From Accumulibacter sp. (GTDB lineage Bacteria > Pseudomonadota > Gammaproteobacteria > Burkholderiales > Rhodocyclaceae): 64,000 nucleotides of DNA. The stretch lies in contig NZ_JAMTDQ010000057.1 of assembly GCF_023806635.1 (NCBI RefSeq), positions 35,532 through 99,531 on the forward strand. Reading direction: 5' to 3'. Positions 8,654-18,600 of this stretch are shown piece after piece (within the stretch, counting starts at the first letter, position 1; each line of letters opens with the position of its first letter). The notes under the pieces were generated by a model, which ran no database searches, was not told the DNA's origin, and saw only the letters and a list, made by a program, of their open reading frames with translations. The position numbers and the translations under genes were made by a program.

Positions 8654-8866
8654 ATGCACATCGTCGCCCTCGCCTGGCTTTACGTGACCGTGCTGATGGC
8701 CCTGACCGAAAGCAATGTCGTCGCCGGCATCCTCACACTGCTGTTCTACGGCATCCTGCCGCTCGCCCTCCTGCTCTGGCTTTTCGGCGGGCCGGGGCGC
8801 CGGCGCCGGGCAGCCCGCAAGGCGGCGCAGGCGACGGCTGGCGATCAGCCGGACCCGTCACCCTGA
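8654..8866 (+). CDS. Small two-helix membrane protein
   Basis: A 70-aa protein starting at ATG 8654. Two hydrophobic stretches (about residues 4-20 and 23-44) are followed by a basic arginine-rich tail (GRRRRAARKAA) and a polar end, as in a small inner-membrane protein with a cytoplasmic C-terminus. A perfect TATAAT lies at 8642-8647, only 6 bp before the ATG, so a transcript from it would be leaderless or nearly so. The function is unknown, and similar short proteins are usually annotated as hypothetical. Confidence 0.6.
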   Translation: MHIVALAWLYVTVLMALTESNVVAGILTLLFYGILPLALLLWLFGGPGRRRRAARKAAQATAGDQPDPSP

Positions 8867-8974
8867 CCGCCCCTGCGCCCCCCAGGCCGATGCATGGAGC
8901 CGTGCCTTCGCCCGCCGGTCGCCGTCGGCAGTTGGTGCCCCGGGAGGTTGCCAGGGAATCGCTGCGATGAGGAA

Positions 8975-9826
8975 TCAAACACCGCTGCCCTCCGGCGACG
9001 CGACCGACGGGCGCTCGCAGGCAAGCCAGATCAGCGACGCCATGCGGCCGGTCACGCCGTCACGCCGATAGGAGAAGAAGAGGTCCTGCTGCCGCAGTGT
9101 GCAGTGCTCGCCGCCGTGAACCGATCCGACGCCGAGCCGCGACAACCGCTGCTGCGCCAGCAGGTAGAGATCGGCCAGCCAGCCGCCGCTACGCCCGCTG
9201 CCCGACTGCCGCGGGCGACACGCGCCTGGCGCACCGTCGGCTGCCGTACCGTCACCGTTCGCCAGCCTACTGAAGGCACGCACCGCGTCCGCATCGGTGG
9301 CGATGAAGGCCTGCCGCACCTCGTCGCCGACCTCGAAAGCCTGCGCACCGATCGCCGGCCCGAGGTAGGCCATGAGACTGGTGGCGGGAACCCCCATCGC
9401 CGCCACCGTCCGCTCCAGGATGCCGGCCTGCAGACCCCGCCAGCCCGCATGCGCGGCAGCGACGACGCTGCCGGCACGATCACAGAGCAGGACCGGCAGG
9501 CAGTCGGCGGTCAACACGACGCAGACGACGCCGGGCTCGCGGGCAAACGACGCATCGGCGACTGCGGGCGCGGCGGCGCCAATCGCCAGCGCGGCGTCGA
9601 CCACCGTCGTTCCGTGCACCTGCTGCAACCAGCAAGGCGGGGCCGGCAGCCGCTGCGCGAGCCGCCGCCGATTGGCGACCACCGCCAGTGGATCGTCGCC
9701 GACGTGATCGGCGAGATTGAGGCTGCCGTAGGGCGGCAGGCTGACACCGTCGTGGCGCGTCGTCAGCAGGCTGCGTACCGGCGCCGGCGACGGCCAGTCG
9801 GGAAGGATCCAGCCGGCGCGGCTCAT
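8975..9826 (-). CDS. pgeF: Purine nucleoside phosphorylase / laccase-domain protein (PgeF/YfiH family)
   Basis: A 283-aa protein of the DUF152 (multicopper-oxidase-like) family. The zinc/catalytic triad is visible as H71 (LQQVHG), C109 (TADCLPV) and H126 (AAHAGWRGL). Family members act on adenosine/inosine or edit peptidoglycan precursors, and older names call them polyphenol oxidases. It follows rluD on the same strand with a 54-bp gap, an arrangement common in proteobacteria. Overall length and motifs are normal. Confidence 0.9.
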   Translation of the reverse strand: MSRAGWILPDWPSPAPVRSLLTTRHDGVSLPPYGSLNLADHVGDDPLAVVANRRRLAQRLPAPPCWLQQVHGTTVVDAALAIGAAAPAVADASFAREPGVVCVVLTADCLPVLLCDRAGSVVAAAHAGWRGLQAGILERTVAAMGVPATSLMAYLGPAIGAQAFEVGDEVRQAFIATDADAVRAFSRLANGDGTAADGAPGACRPRQSGSGRSGGWLADLYLLAQQRLSRLGVGSVHGGEHCTLRQQDLFFSYRRDGVTGRMASLIWLACERPSVASPEGSGV

Positions 9827-9880
9827 CGCCGGCCGCCACCGGCAGCGGGCAGCGGCAAGCGGTCGCCGGCAATGGCAACC

Positions 9881-11014
9881 CTATGGCGCGAGCAGATCCT
9901 CATCCTCGACCTCGTCGTCATCGTCCGCAAGGATCGCGGCGGCGGCTTCCTGCCAGGTCTCTTCATCGCCGTCATCGACATGCGGTTCGCCGACGTCAGC
10001 CTCATCAGCGGCCAGCGCCGCCTGCCGCCGCAGATCCTCGAGCAACTCCGCCATGTCCGCCGGCAGGTCCGATCGCCAGTGCATCGCTCCGCCGCTCAAC
10101 GGATGCCGCAGCGCCAGACGACAGGCATGCAGCGCCTGCCGGGAAAATGGCGGGCCTTTGGGCAGCCGGCTGACACCGCTGCCATAGGTCGGGTCACCGA
10201 CCAGCGGATGCCCGGCGGCCGTCATGTGCACGCGGATCTGATGCGTGCGTCCGCTCTCCAGCGCACATTCGATCAGCGAGCAGTCGACGAAGCGCTCGAG
10301 CACCCGGTAGTGCGTACGCGCCGCCTTGCCCGTGCTGACGACCGCCATCCGTGTGCGCTGCGTGGGATGACGACCGATGGGTGCATCAACCGTACCGGAC
10401 GACTCGACGCGCCCGCGTGCCAGCGCCTGATAGTGCCGCCGCACGCTGCGCGCCTGCAACTGCCGAACGAGATCGGTCTGCGCTTCGAGCGTCCTGGCGA
10501 CGACCATCAAGCCGCTGGTGTCCTTGTCGAGGCGATGGACGATGCCCGCCCGCGGCAGACGGCCGAGTTCTGGCCAGCGATGCAGCAGCGCATTGAGCAG
10601 GGTTCCGCTCCAGTTGCCGCTACCCGGATGCACCACCAGGCCTGCCTGCTTGTCGATCACCAACAGGCTCTCGTCCTCGTGGACCACCTGCAGGGGGATG
10701 TCCTCGGGCGTGGACGATTCGGCGCGTTCGTCCGCTGCCTCTGCCAGTTCGATCGTTTCGCCAGCCCAGAGCCGCTGCCGTGGTTCGAGAACGGTCGTGC
10801 CACCGATCGCCACCCTCCCGGCGCGTATCCACCCCTGCAAGCGACTGCGCGAATGCTGCGCCAGCAGCCGCGCCAGAATCTGATCGAGCCGCTGGCCGCC
10901 GAACTCGGCCGGGACGTTCAGGGCTGTCCGGGGGTTTGCGCTATAATCGCCCGGCCCCTCGCGCGGCTCCGGCGCTCCGGCAGCGGCCTTCTTCTTCTCT
11001 GGGTTCTTCATCAT
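9881..11014 (-). CDS. rluD: 23S rRNA pseudouridine synthase RluD
   Basis: With the start at the ATG at 11014 the protein is 377 aa. An S4 RNA-binding domain begins near residue 33 (LNVPAEFGGQRLDQ). The catalytic motif HRLDKDTSG has its nucleophile at D163. The C-terminus ends in an acidic tail. RluD makes the pseudouridines of helix 69 of 23S rRNA. The start is uncertain: two ATG codons (11014 and 11011) overlap the start of divergent bamD, neither has a clear ribosome-binding site, and the reading frame stays open upstream. pgeF lies downstream on the same strand. Confidence 0.9.
   Translation of the reverse strand: MMKNPEKKKAAAGAPEPREGPGDYSANPRTALNVPAEFGGQRLDQILARLLAQHSRSRLQGWIRAGRVAIGGTTVLEPRQRLWAGETIELAEAADERAESSTPEDIPLQVVHEDESLLVIDKQAGLVVHPGSGNWSGTLLNALLHRWPELGRLPRAGIVHRLDKDTSGLMVVARTLEAQTDLVRQLQARSVRRHYQALARGRVESSGTVDAPIGRHPTQRTRMAVVSTGKAARTHYRVLERFVDCSLIECALESGRTHQIRVHMTAAGHPLVGDPTYGSGVSRLPKGPPFSRQALHACRLALRHPLSGGAMHWRSDLPADMAELLEDLRRQAALAADEADVGEPHVDDGDEETWQEAAAAILADDDDEVEDEDLLAP
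10942..10947 (+). promoter_or_regulatory. Likely -10 box of bamD
   Basis: TATAAT on the plus strand, about 65 bp before the bamD ATG and inside the 5' end of divergent rluD. A weak TTCAGG stands 18 bp upstream as a possible -35. Confidence 0.5.
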
Positions 11015-11807
11015 GCGTAGTTTAGCGATTATCGCATCCCTCTTTCTCGCTTCGTTGCTTGCCGGCTGCGGACTCTTTCCGGAAAGCAAGGACGAAACGA
11101 TCGGCTGGTCAGCCAACAAGCTCTACGCCGAAGCCAAGGAGGCACTCAACGAGGGCGCCTATGCACGGGCGGTCAAGTACTTCGAGAAACTTGAATCACG
11201 CTATCCCTATGGCCGCTACGCACAGCAGGCGCAGATCGACATCGCCTATGCCTACTGGAAGGACCAGGAACCGGCATCGGCGATCGCCGCCTGTGACCGT
11301 TTCATCAAGCTGCATCCAAACCATCCGAACGTCGACTACGTCTACTACCTGAAGGGTCTGATCAACTTCAACGAAGACCTCGGCATCCTCGGCATCGTCA
11401 GCAACCAGGACATGACCGAACGCGACCCGAAGGGCGCACGCGAGTCCTTCGACGCGTTCCGCGAGTTGGTGACCCGCTTCCCGGACAGCAAGTACACGCC
11501 CGACGCGATCCTGCGCATGAAGTACCTGGTCAATGCCCTTGCCTCGCTCGAGCTGCATGTCGCGCGCTACTACATGAAGCGCGCCGCCTATCTCGCCGCC
11601 GCCAACCGCGCCCAGTATGCGGTACTCAACTACCCCAACGCACCCGCCACCGAAGAGGCGCTGTTCATCATGGTCAAGGCCTACGATGCCCTTGGCCTGA
11701 CCGATCTGCGTGACGACGCCGAGCGCATCATGCGCCGCAACTTCCCGAACAGCGTCTACTACGTGCGCGGCCTCGAGCGCAAGGAGCCGTGGTGGAAACT
11801 CTGGTAG
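11013..11807 (+). CDS. bamD: Outer membrane assembly lipoprotein BamD
   Basis: The 264-aa protein has a lipoprotein signal with lipobox LLAGC and acylated cysteine C19. TPR-like helical repeats follow (ALNEGAYARAVKYFEKLESRYP, and later units), as in BamD/ComL. BamD is an essential periplasmic-face part of the BAM complex, which inserts beta-barrel proteins into the outer membrane. The divergent arrangement with rluD is common in proteobacteria. The two start codons overlap by 2 bp here. Confidence 0.95.
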   Translation: MRSLAIIASLFLASLLAGCGLFPESKDETIGWSANKLYAEAKEALNEGAYARAVKYFEKLESRYPYGRYAQQAQIDIAYAYWKDQEPASAIAACDRFIKLHPNHPNVDYVYYLKGLINFNEDLGILGIVSNQDMTERDPKGARESFDAFRELVTRFPDSKYTPDAILRMKYLVNALASLELHVARYYMKRAAYLAAANRAQYAVLNYPNAPATEEALFIMVKAYDALGLTDLRDDAERIMRRNFPNSVYYVRGLERKEPWWKLW

Positions 11808-11832
11808 CAGGCAAACGGACGCCGGAGATCGT

Positions 11833-14250
11833 TCAGCCCGACTGCTTGATCGCCAGCACCGCCTGATTGCGCAGGGTTCGCAGCAGCGAGAGTTCCTGTC
11901 CGGAAATGAGAATCTCCCCCGCCAGCGCCCGATCGGCGTAGATCATCGCCACCGGGCTGCGCTTGATGCACAGAGGCAGGACGACGAAGGTCTCGGCCGC
12001 CACCGCCTTGCGAAACCAGTCCGGGATGCGCGCCGCGATCTTCGGGTGGTTGGTGTCGCTGATCAGGATGTCGACGCCATTGACCAGCGCGGCATGGAAG
12101 ATGTCGGGCGAGAAGACGAGGGAGAAGCGAAAGCGCTTTGCCACCTCCAGCGCATCGGGACCGAAACCAAAGCGACCGAGCATCGAATTGCTGCGCTGGT
12201 CCCGCACGCAAAGGATCACCCGCCGGAAACCCATGGCGCGGTACATCGTCTCGAGGGTGATGCGCAGGACGTCGTTGAGCCGGAAATCGCTGACCAACGC
12301 GTTGCTCACGTCCTGGATGCCGGCAAGCAGGGTCGCTGTCCTCGCACCGCCGTCGTTGCTGCCGGCGATGCCGGCAACCACCGCCTCCGCCGCATCGAGA
12401 GCCCGGTCGGCCACTGGCGGCACGGCGGCAAGCTCGGGCAGGGCGCTGTCGCCCAGTCCGTCGTCAGCCGGCGGCGGAGCGACCAGGCTGGCCTGCGACG
12501 CGCCCCAGGCCTTGAGTTGGCGACCGACGCGCGTCTGTTGCAGGTTCAGGCGAATGCTGCGCGCGAACTCCGCCACCTGTTCGAGCGACCGGTCGACGGC
12601 CTGCCGCAGGTCCTGCTCGTCGACCGCCATGGCTTCGGCGAAGCGGCCGGCGATGCGCCGCAGTTCCTTCGGCTGCTGCTCGCTGGTGTTCTCTGCAATC
12701 ACCCCGCACAACTCGTTCGACAGCGCTGCCAGGACACGGAAGCGGTCTTCGGTGCCGAGAGGACGACGGACCGTGCCTGCCGGGAGGCGCCGCATGCTGT
12801 TGACGATCTGGCGCGGGAAACCCCAGGTCTGGGCGATGGCCATTCCGAGATCGGCGAAGGAGATGCCGAGCACCTGCTGCGCCGCAGCGTCTTCGGCGCA
12901 GTTCCGCTGCAGCAGGACACGCCGGATCTCGGCGCTCTCTTCCGGAAAGTAATACTGGCTCAGCAGGCGCCCGAGATTGTGGAACATCGCGCAGATGAAA
13001 GCCTCCTCGCTCTCGGAGCGGCCGGCAACCTTGCTGCCGATGTCACGCGCCAGAACACCGGCGAGGTTGGCGCGCAGGAACTCGTCCTTGAGCTGGTCGG
13101 CATTCTCCTTGTTCTGCAGGTGATCGAGAAGCAGCACGGTGATCGCCATGCTGCGTACGGCATCGAGTCCAAGAACGACGACGGCGCGCGAGACGGTGCT
13201 GATGTTGCCGCCACCCGCCTGCTGGTAGTACGCGGAGTTGACCATGCGCAGGATCTTGTTGGTCAGCGAGAAGTCTTTCAGGATCGTGTTGGCAAGCTGC
13301 GACACGCTCTGGTTCTCGGCGGCGGTGATCCTGTTGATCGCACTCACCGATTCCGAGAGCGCAGGAAAGTCGCTCTTGTGCCGCATCCGCCGCAACAGGA
13401 AGTCGATCGTGCTCTGGCGCGCGTCGTTTGCTTCGCCAATGGGCGATGGATGCAGATGCTCGTCGAGCGCCTCGCGCATCTGCGCGGCGGACTCGTAGCG
13501 ATTGGCCGGATCGCGTTCGAGAGCGCGGTGCACCAGATGCACGAGGCGCTCGTCGAGCAGGCCGGCGGTCTCCGTGGGCAAGCGGATGTCCTCGCTGACG
13601 AGCCGCCGCATCACCTGCTGCACGTCACTGCCGGCCAGTGCGCGGCGGCCGACGAGCAACTCGTAGAGGACCAGGCCAGCGGCGAAGATGTCCGAGCGCT
13701 CGCTGCTTCGGCGCTCGGCGATGTACTCCGGCGCCATGTACGCCGGCGTCCCCGTCAGTTGGCCGCCGTCGGTCGACCGCGCCTCGGCGCGCGCCGCAAT
13801 GCCGAAATCCATCACCCGCGCCACAGCATCGTCGTCGATCAGGATGTTGCTCGGCTTCAGGTCGCGATGAATGATGCCGGCCGCGTGGGCGTGCGCCACC
13901 GCATCGAGGATCGCCAGCATGATCGGCAGCGCGCGCGCCGGCGGCAAGGCACCGGTGATCTGCAGGTGCTCGGCGAGGTTCCTGCCCGGGACGAGCTGGA
14001 AGACCAGATACAGATCGCCCTGCTCTTCCGCCGCCTCGAAGATCGGCACGATGTTCGGATGGCGCAACTGGCTGACCATCCGCGCCTCGGCCAGCAACTG
14101 GCTGTTCTGCTGCGCATCCGGACGGGCAAAATGCAGCGTCTTGATCGCCACCTGCCGCTGCAGGTGGGGGTCGCGCGCCAGATAGACGACGCTCTGCGCA
14201 CCGCGGCCGAGTTCGCGAATGATCTCGAAACGCCCGACTTTCCTGCTCAA
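11833..14250 (-). CDS. Serine/threonine kinase fused to HDOD and GAF domains
   Basis: An 805-aa soluble protein with three parts. Residues 7-265 are a Hanks-type kinase with GRGAQSVVYLA, ATP lysine K37, HRDLKPSN with catalytic D130, DFG at 148-150 and an APE motif near 173. Residues about 290-500 are an HDOD domain. The C-terminal part (about 640-800) is GAF-like. HDOD proteins link signals to cell cycle, biofilm or stress output. The kinase appears catalytically complete. No membrane helix is seen. The start overlaps the 3' end of rmuC by 4 bp (ATGA type). The target is unknown. Confidence 0.85.
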   Translation of the reverse strand: MSRKVGRFEIIRELGRGAQSVVYLARDPHLQRQVAIKTLHFARPDAQQNSQLLAEARMVSQLRHPNIVPIFEAAEEQGDLYLVFQLVPGRNLAEHLQITGALPPARALPIMLAILDAVAHAHAAGIIHRDLKPSNILIDDDAVARVMDFGIAARAEARSTDGGQLTGTPAYMAPEYIAERRSSERSDIFAAGLVLYELLVGRRALAGSDVQQVMRRLVSEDIRLPTETAGLLDERLVHLVHRALERDPANRYESAAQMREALDEHLHPSPIGEANDARQSTIDFLLRRMRHKSDFPALSESVSAINRITAAENQSVSQLANTILKDFSLTNKILRMVNSAYYQQAGGGNISTVSRAVVVLGLDAVRSMAITVLLLDHLQNKENADQLKDEFLRANLAGVLARDIGSKVAGRSESEEAFICAMFHNLGRLLSQYYFPEESAEIRRVLLQRNCAEDAAAQQVLGISFADLGMAIAQTWGFPRQIVNSMRRLPAGTVRRPLGTEDRFRVLAALSNELCGVIAENTSEQQPKELRRIAGRFAEAMAVDEQDLRQAVDRSLEQVAEFARSIRLNLQQTRVGRQLKAWGASQASLVAPPPADDGLGDSALPELAAVPPVADRALDAAEAVVAGIAGSNDGGARTATLLAGIQDVSNALVSDFRLNDVLRITLETMYRAMGFRRVILCVRDQRSNSMLGRFGFGPDALEVAKRFRFSLVFSPDIFHAALVNGVDILISDTNHPKIAARIPDWFRKAVAAETFVVLPLCIKRSPVAMIYADRALAGEILISGQELSLLRTLRNQAVLAIKQSG

Positions 14251-15590
14251 GCGCCTCCCTCCGGTGGATCGTCATCCGTCACCTGCGCGAGATCACCGAG
14301 CCGCTGCTGCGCCTCGCCGGCTGGCAGCGCCTCGACATCCTTCAGCTTGCGCTCGATCTGCCGTGTCCGCACGCCGGCCGACTCGATGCTCCTGCTCGCC
14401 TGCTCGAGCTTGCGGCGGGTCGCCTCGAGAACCTCGCCAAATCGGCCGAACTCGGTCTTCACCGCACCAAGGACCGCCCACACCTCCGACGAACGACGTT
14501 CGATCGCCAACGTGCGGAAGCCCATCTGCAGGCTGTTGAGCAGCGCCGCCAGCGTGGTCGGTCCGGCGACGCAGACGCGCAGTTCCCGCTGCAGTGCGTC
14601 GGCCAGACCGGGACGCCGCAGGACCTCGGCGTAGAGACCTTCGGTCGGCAGGTAGAGAATGGCGAAGTCGGTGGTATGCGGTGGCTCGACGTATTTCTCG
14701 CGAATCTTGCGCGCTTCGTCCCGCAAGCGGCCCTCGATCGCCCGCATCGCCAGCTCGAGCGCCGCCGCGTCGCTCCGCTCCTGCGCATCGACCAGGCGCT
14801 GGTAGTCCTCGAGCGGAAACTTGGCATCGATCGGCAGCCATACCGGCCGCTGCTCGTCGGCTCCCGGCAGACGGATGGCGAATTCGACGCGATCGTTGCA
14901 GTTGGGTCGCGTAGCCACGTTGCGTGCATACTGGTCGGCGGTCAGCAGCTGGTCGAGGAGCGCATCGAGCTGCACCTCGCCCCAGGTGCCACGCGCCTTG
15001 ACGTTGCTCAGGACGCGCTTCAGATCACCGACGCCGGTAGCCAGTGCCTGCATCTCGCCGAGCCCGCGGTGCACCTGCTCGAGTCGGTCGCTGACCAGCC
15101 GGAACGAGTCTCCCAGTCGCTGCTCGAGCGTGGCGTGCAGCTTTTCGTCCACCGTCTGGCGGATTTCCTCCAGCTTGCGCGCGTTGTCGCCCTGTAGCAG
15201 CGACAGGCGTGCCTCGAGTGCCAGGCGCAGGCTTTCGAAGCGCAGTTCGTTGCTGTTGGTCAACCGCGACAGCTGCTGCGCGAAGGATTCGAGCTGCTGC
15301 GCCTGCAGTTCGCCGAGCCGCCCGAGTTCGCCGGCAAGCGCCTGCGACAGTCGGCCGAGCGCCAGCGCCTGCTCCTCGCGATCGCCACGCGCAGCCGCCA
15401 CGGCCTCCTGCCGTCCGCGCGCGAGTTCATCGCGCAGTTCACGCTCGAGCTGCGCGATCGAGCGCTGCATGTCATGCAGGCCGGCATCGAGTGTCTGCCG
15501 GGCGTGCGCGGCACGGGCGAGGACGACGATCTGCAGTACGAGAAGCGCTATGCCGATGGCCAGGAGGATCTGCGGGATGCCGTCGATCAT
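14247..15590 (-). CDS. rmuC: DNA recombination protein RmuC
   Basis: The 447-aa protein has an N-terminal membrane helix (residues 6-25) and a long coiled coil (about 30-190). The RmuC core follows, with segments GDLKRVLSNVKARGTWGEVQL and PIDAKFPLEDYQRL, resembling a PD-(D/E)XK nuclease fold. RmuC limits DNA inversions at short inverted repeats. The gene overlaps the downstream kinase gene, which suggests co-transcription. A 27-bp gap separates it from the DUF748 gene stop upstream. Confidence 0.92.
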   Translation of the reverse strand: MIDGIPQILLAIGIALLVLQIVVLARAAHARQTLDAGLHDMQRSIAQLERELRDELARGRQEAVAAARGDREEQALALGRLSQALAGELGRLGELQAQQLESFAQQLSRLTNSNELRFESLRLALEARLSLLQGDNARKLEEIRQTVDEKLHATLEQRLGDSFRLVSDRLEQVHRGLGEMQALATGVGDLKRVLSNVKARGTWGEVQLDALLDQLLTADQYARNVATRPNCNDRVEFAIRLPGADEQRPVWLPIDAKFPLEDYQRLVDAQERSDAAALELAMRAIEGRLRDEARKIREKYVEPPHTTDFAILYLPTEGLYAEVLRRPGLADALQRELRVCVAGPTTLAALLNSLQMGFRTLAIERRSSEVWAVLGAVKTEFGRFGEVLEATRRKLEQASRSIESAGVRTRQIERKLKDVEALPAGEAQQRLGDLAQVTDDDPPEGGA

Positions 15591-15617
15591 CTGCGGGTCG
15601 GACGCGGAGCGCCGCGC

Positions 15618-18600
15618 CTACTTGAGCGACAACGCGACCCGGCTCTCGCGCGCCTGGGCAGCGGCATCGGCCTTGCCGTCCGATGCGACGAGCTTCACCG
15701 GCAACAGGAACAGCCGCTCGGCCGGCACCTCGCGCGCCAGCAGGCCATCGAATACGGCCTTCGCGCGGCGGTCGGCGAGATCACGCAGTTCCTCTTCGTC
15801 GGCCACGGTATTGGCCAGGATCAGCTTCTCCATCTCGTCGACCGGCAATCCCTTGACCATGCCGACGAGGTTGCGTGGCTTGGGAAACTTCTCGGCTCGA
15901 TAGACGCGTTCAAGGAGCGCCGGATACTCCCTGGCGTCGACCTCGACGCTGTCCAGCGAACCGCTTTCAATGCCCTTCTTCGTCAGTTCCTCGCGCTTGA
16001 GCGCACGCACCTTGCTCTGCAGGCGATGACGCTTCAGTCCCTCGGGGTCGCTCTGCAGATCGGCGCGACCCTCGATCTCGAGCCTCAGGGCTGGCCGGTC
16101 GATCAGGGCCTTGGCGAGCGTGTCGAGGCGCTTCTCCGCCTCGGCCGTCAACCTTGCCTCGCCGACTGCGAAGTCGATCGTCGATAGCTCCTCGCCACCG
16201 CCAAAAACCGATCCAAGCAGTGCGAAGGGCGACGTGACCGCCTTCAGCAGGACGTTGACGATCACCCGCACGATGAGGCCGCCGATGCTGAACTCGGGAT
16301 CGTCGAGCGAGCCCGAGATCGGCAGGTTGATGTCGATCTCGCCGTTGCGGTTCTTCAGCAGTGCGACCGCGAGCGTCACCGGCAGCTTGGTCGCATCCGG
16401 ACTGGCGACCGGCTCGCCGAAGGTGAGCTGATCGAGAAATATCCTGTTCTCGGCCGTGAGCTGCCGGTTCTCGATCCTGTACTTGACGAACAGCGACATC
16501 TTGCCCTTCTCGATCGCGTAGCCGGCATACTTGCCCGAGTAGGGGGAGAGCGAGGTCATCTCGATCCCCTTGACTTCCGCCTGCAGATCGAGGCGAGGGG
16601 TTGGCGACAACGGGTTGAGCTGACCGCTGACGGTCAACGGCGCGATGTTGTCGTAACTGCCGCGGAGGTCGACCTTCGCCGCAGTGTCAGGCGCCGACGA
16701 CAGGCCGCTGATCGTGCCACCGATCTTCCTCAGATGAGCCGAGTAACTGGGCTTGATGAAGTTGTCGCTGAAGCGGACATCCCCGCCCTGCAGCGTGATC
16801 CTGGCGATGCTGATCGGCATTCGCGGGCCCGCTGCCCCACCGACCGGCGCCACCGCCTTGCCCTCGCTGGCGACCACCGGCGGCGCTGCTGGCAGCGCCG
16901 CCGGCTGCGCTTTCCCGTCCTGGCGAACGATCTGCAGCAGGTTCAGCTTGCCCTCGCGGCTGACGATCACGCGGGCAAAGAAATCACTCAGCGCCACTTC
17001 GCCGACCGCCAGCGAAGCGGGCTGCAGGCGCAGGTCGATCCTGCCGAGGTGGAGCGACTTCCACTTCATGAAGTCGGCCGAGTTGATCTTGTCGACGGCC
17101 TGGAAGTCACCGATCGTCACCTCGCCGCTGAAGCCACCGCCGAGCGCCGCCGGGTCGAGTCCGCCGCTGCCGCTCTGGCGAAGCTGCAGCACGCCGTCGG
17201 CGCTCACCAGGCCGCGCGTGAGCTCGGCGTTGAGGTGCTCGGTGACGTACGGTTGCAGCGGCAGGAGTTCAAGCGTCCTCACGGCAAGCTTGAGGTCGGC
17301 GTCGAGCGGCAGCGCGCGGACGCTGCCGGTCAGTTCGACCTCACCCTTGCGATTGAGCCGGAAACTGGTCTTCAGCCTGGCGGTGCTGCCGGCCACCGTG
17401 GACAGATTCTCGCCGTCGAAACGCAGGCCCTCGATCGCGTGCGTGACCGGCGGCGACACGGCGGCGTCCTCGAAACGCAGGCCGATCTCCTCGGCGTGGT
17501 TCCTGGCGACGGTGATCTCCCAGGCACCGCCCGGATCCTTGCGGGCAGCCGTGACCGTGCGCAGGAGGGGCGGCTGCACGAAATCGATGCTGCCGTTGGC
17601 GGCGCGACGCAGCAGCAACTGCGTGCCACGCGACGTCAGCTGATCGATGAGGACCCGCCGTTTGGCGAGATCGAGCTGCCCGCCGGTCACCGACAGGGCG
17701 CCGCCCTTGATCCAGGGTTCTCCCTGAAAACGCATCGCGAGCTCGAACTTCGCCGGCGAAGCACCCTTGCCGTCGAGATTTCTGATGGCGACATCAAGGC
17801 CTTCGATTCTGGCATTGAAGGGCTTGCCGTGCGATTCGTCGAGCCAGTGCAACGCGCCGCCGCTGACCCTGCCTTCACCAAGCGACCAGCTCACCGGCAC
17901 CGCCGGCTGCTCCACCGCGGTCACGCCTGCCGCTGCCGGCGGCGAACGCGCGGCAAGTTCCTGGCTGAAGAAGTCGATCCAGTTGATCGTCCCTTGCGGG
18001 CTGACGCGCGCATGGATCTCGGGTGCGTCCAGCGACACCCGTTCGATGGCGAAGACGCGCTGCAGCGGATCGATCCTGGCCAGCGCCACGTGCAGTTGCT
18101 GCAACGACAGCAGGGGAGCGCCGGCGGTGTCCTTGACGACGAGATCCCTCAGCGTGGCACTTCCCGACAGGCTTAGCGACGGATGATCATCCTCGCCGCG
18201 CCGAAAAACGAGCTTCAGCTCGCCGTCGACGAAGCCTGAAACGAGCTGGATCGGCAGACGCAACGGCAGATAGTCGAGATAGGGAGCGATGTGCACCGCG
18301 CGCAGATCGACCGCCAACTCGCTCTCCTGCGCCGCCGAGAAGGGCTTGCTGCGGCCCTGGATCGCCACCGGCGCACCGTTGAGTGAAGCCGAGAATGCCG
18401 GCTCGACGAAAATCTCGACCGAATTCGGCAGACTGGAAACGAAGGGCAAGGTCAAGTTGACTTCGCTGAGCTGCTGCTTCTCGCCGACCATCCGGTCGTC
18501 GAAGTCCACCTTGCCGCCAGTGATCTGGATGTTGTTCACGGAAAAGCGCGGCGTTGGCTCGGTCGACGGCGGCCGGGCCATGAACTCGTCGATCAGGTCG

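Noticed and set aside
8894-11020. A 708-codon open frame on the plus strand
   Set aside because: It is antisense to pgeF and rluD, both of which have clear catalytic motifs.
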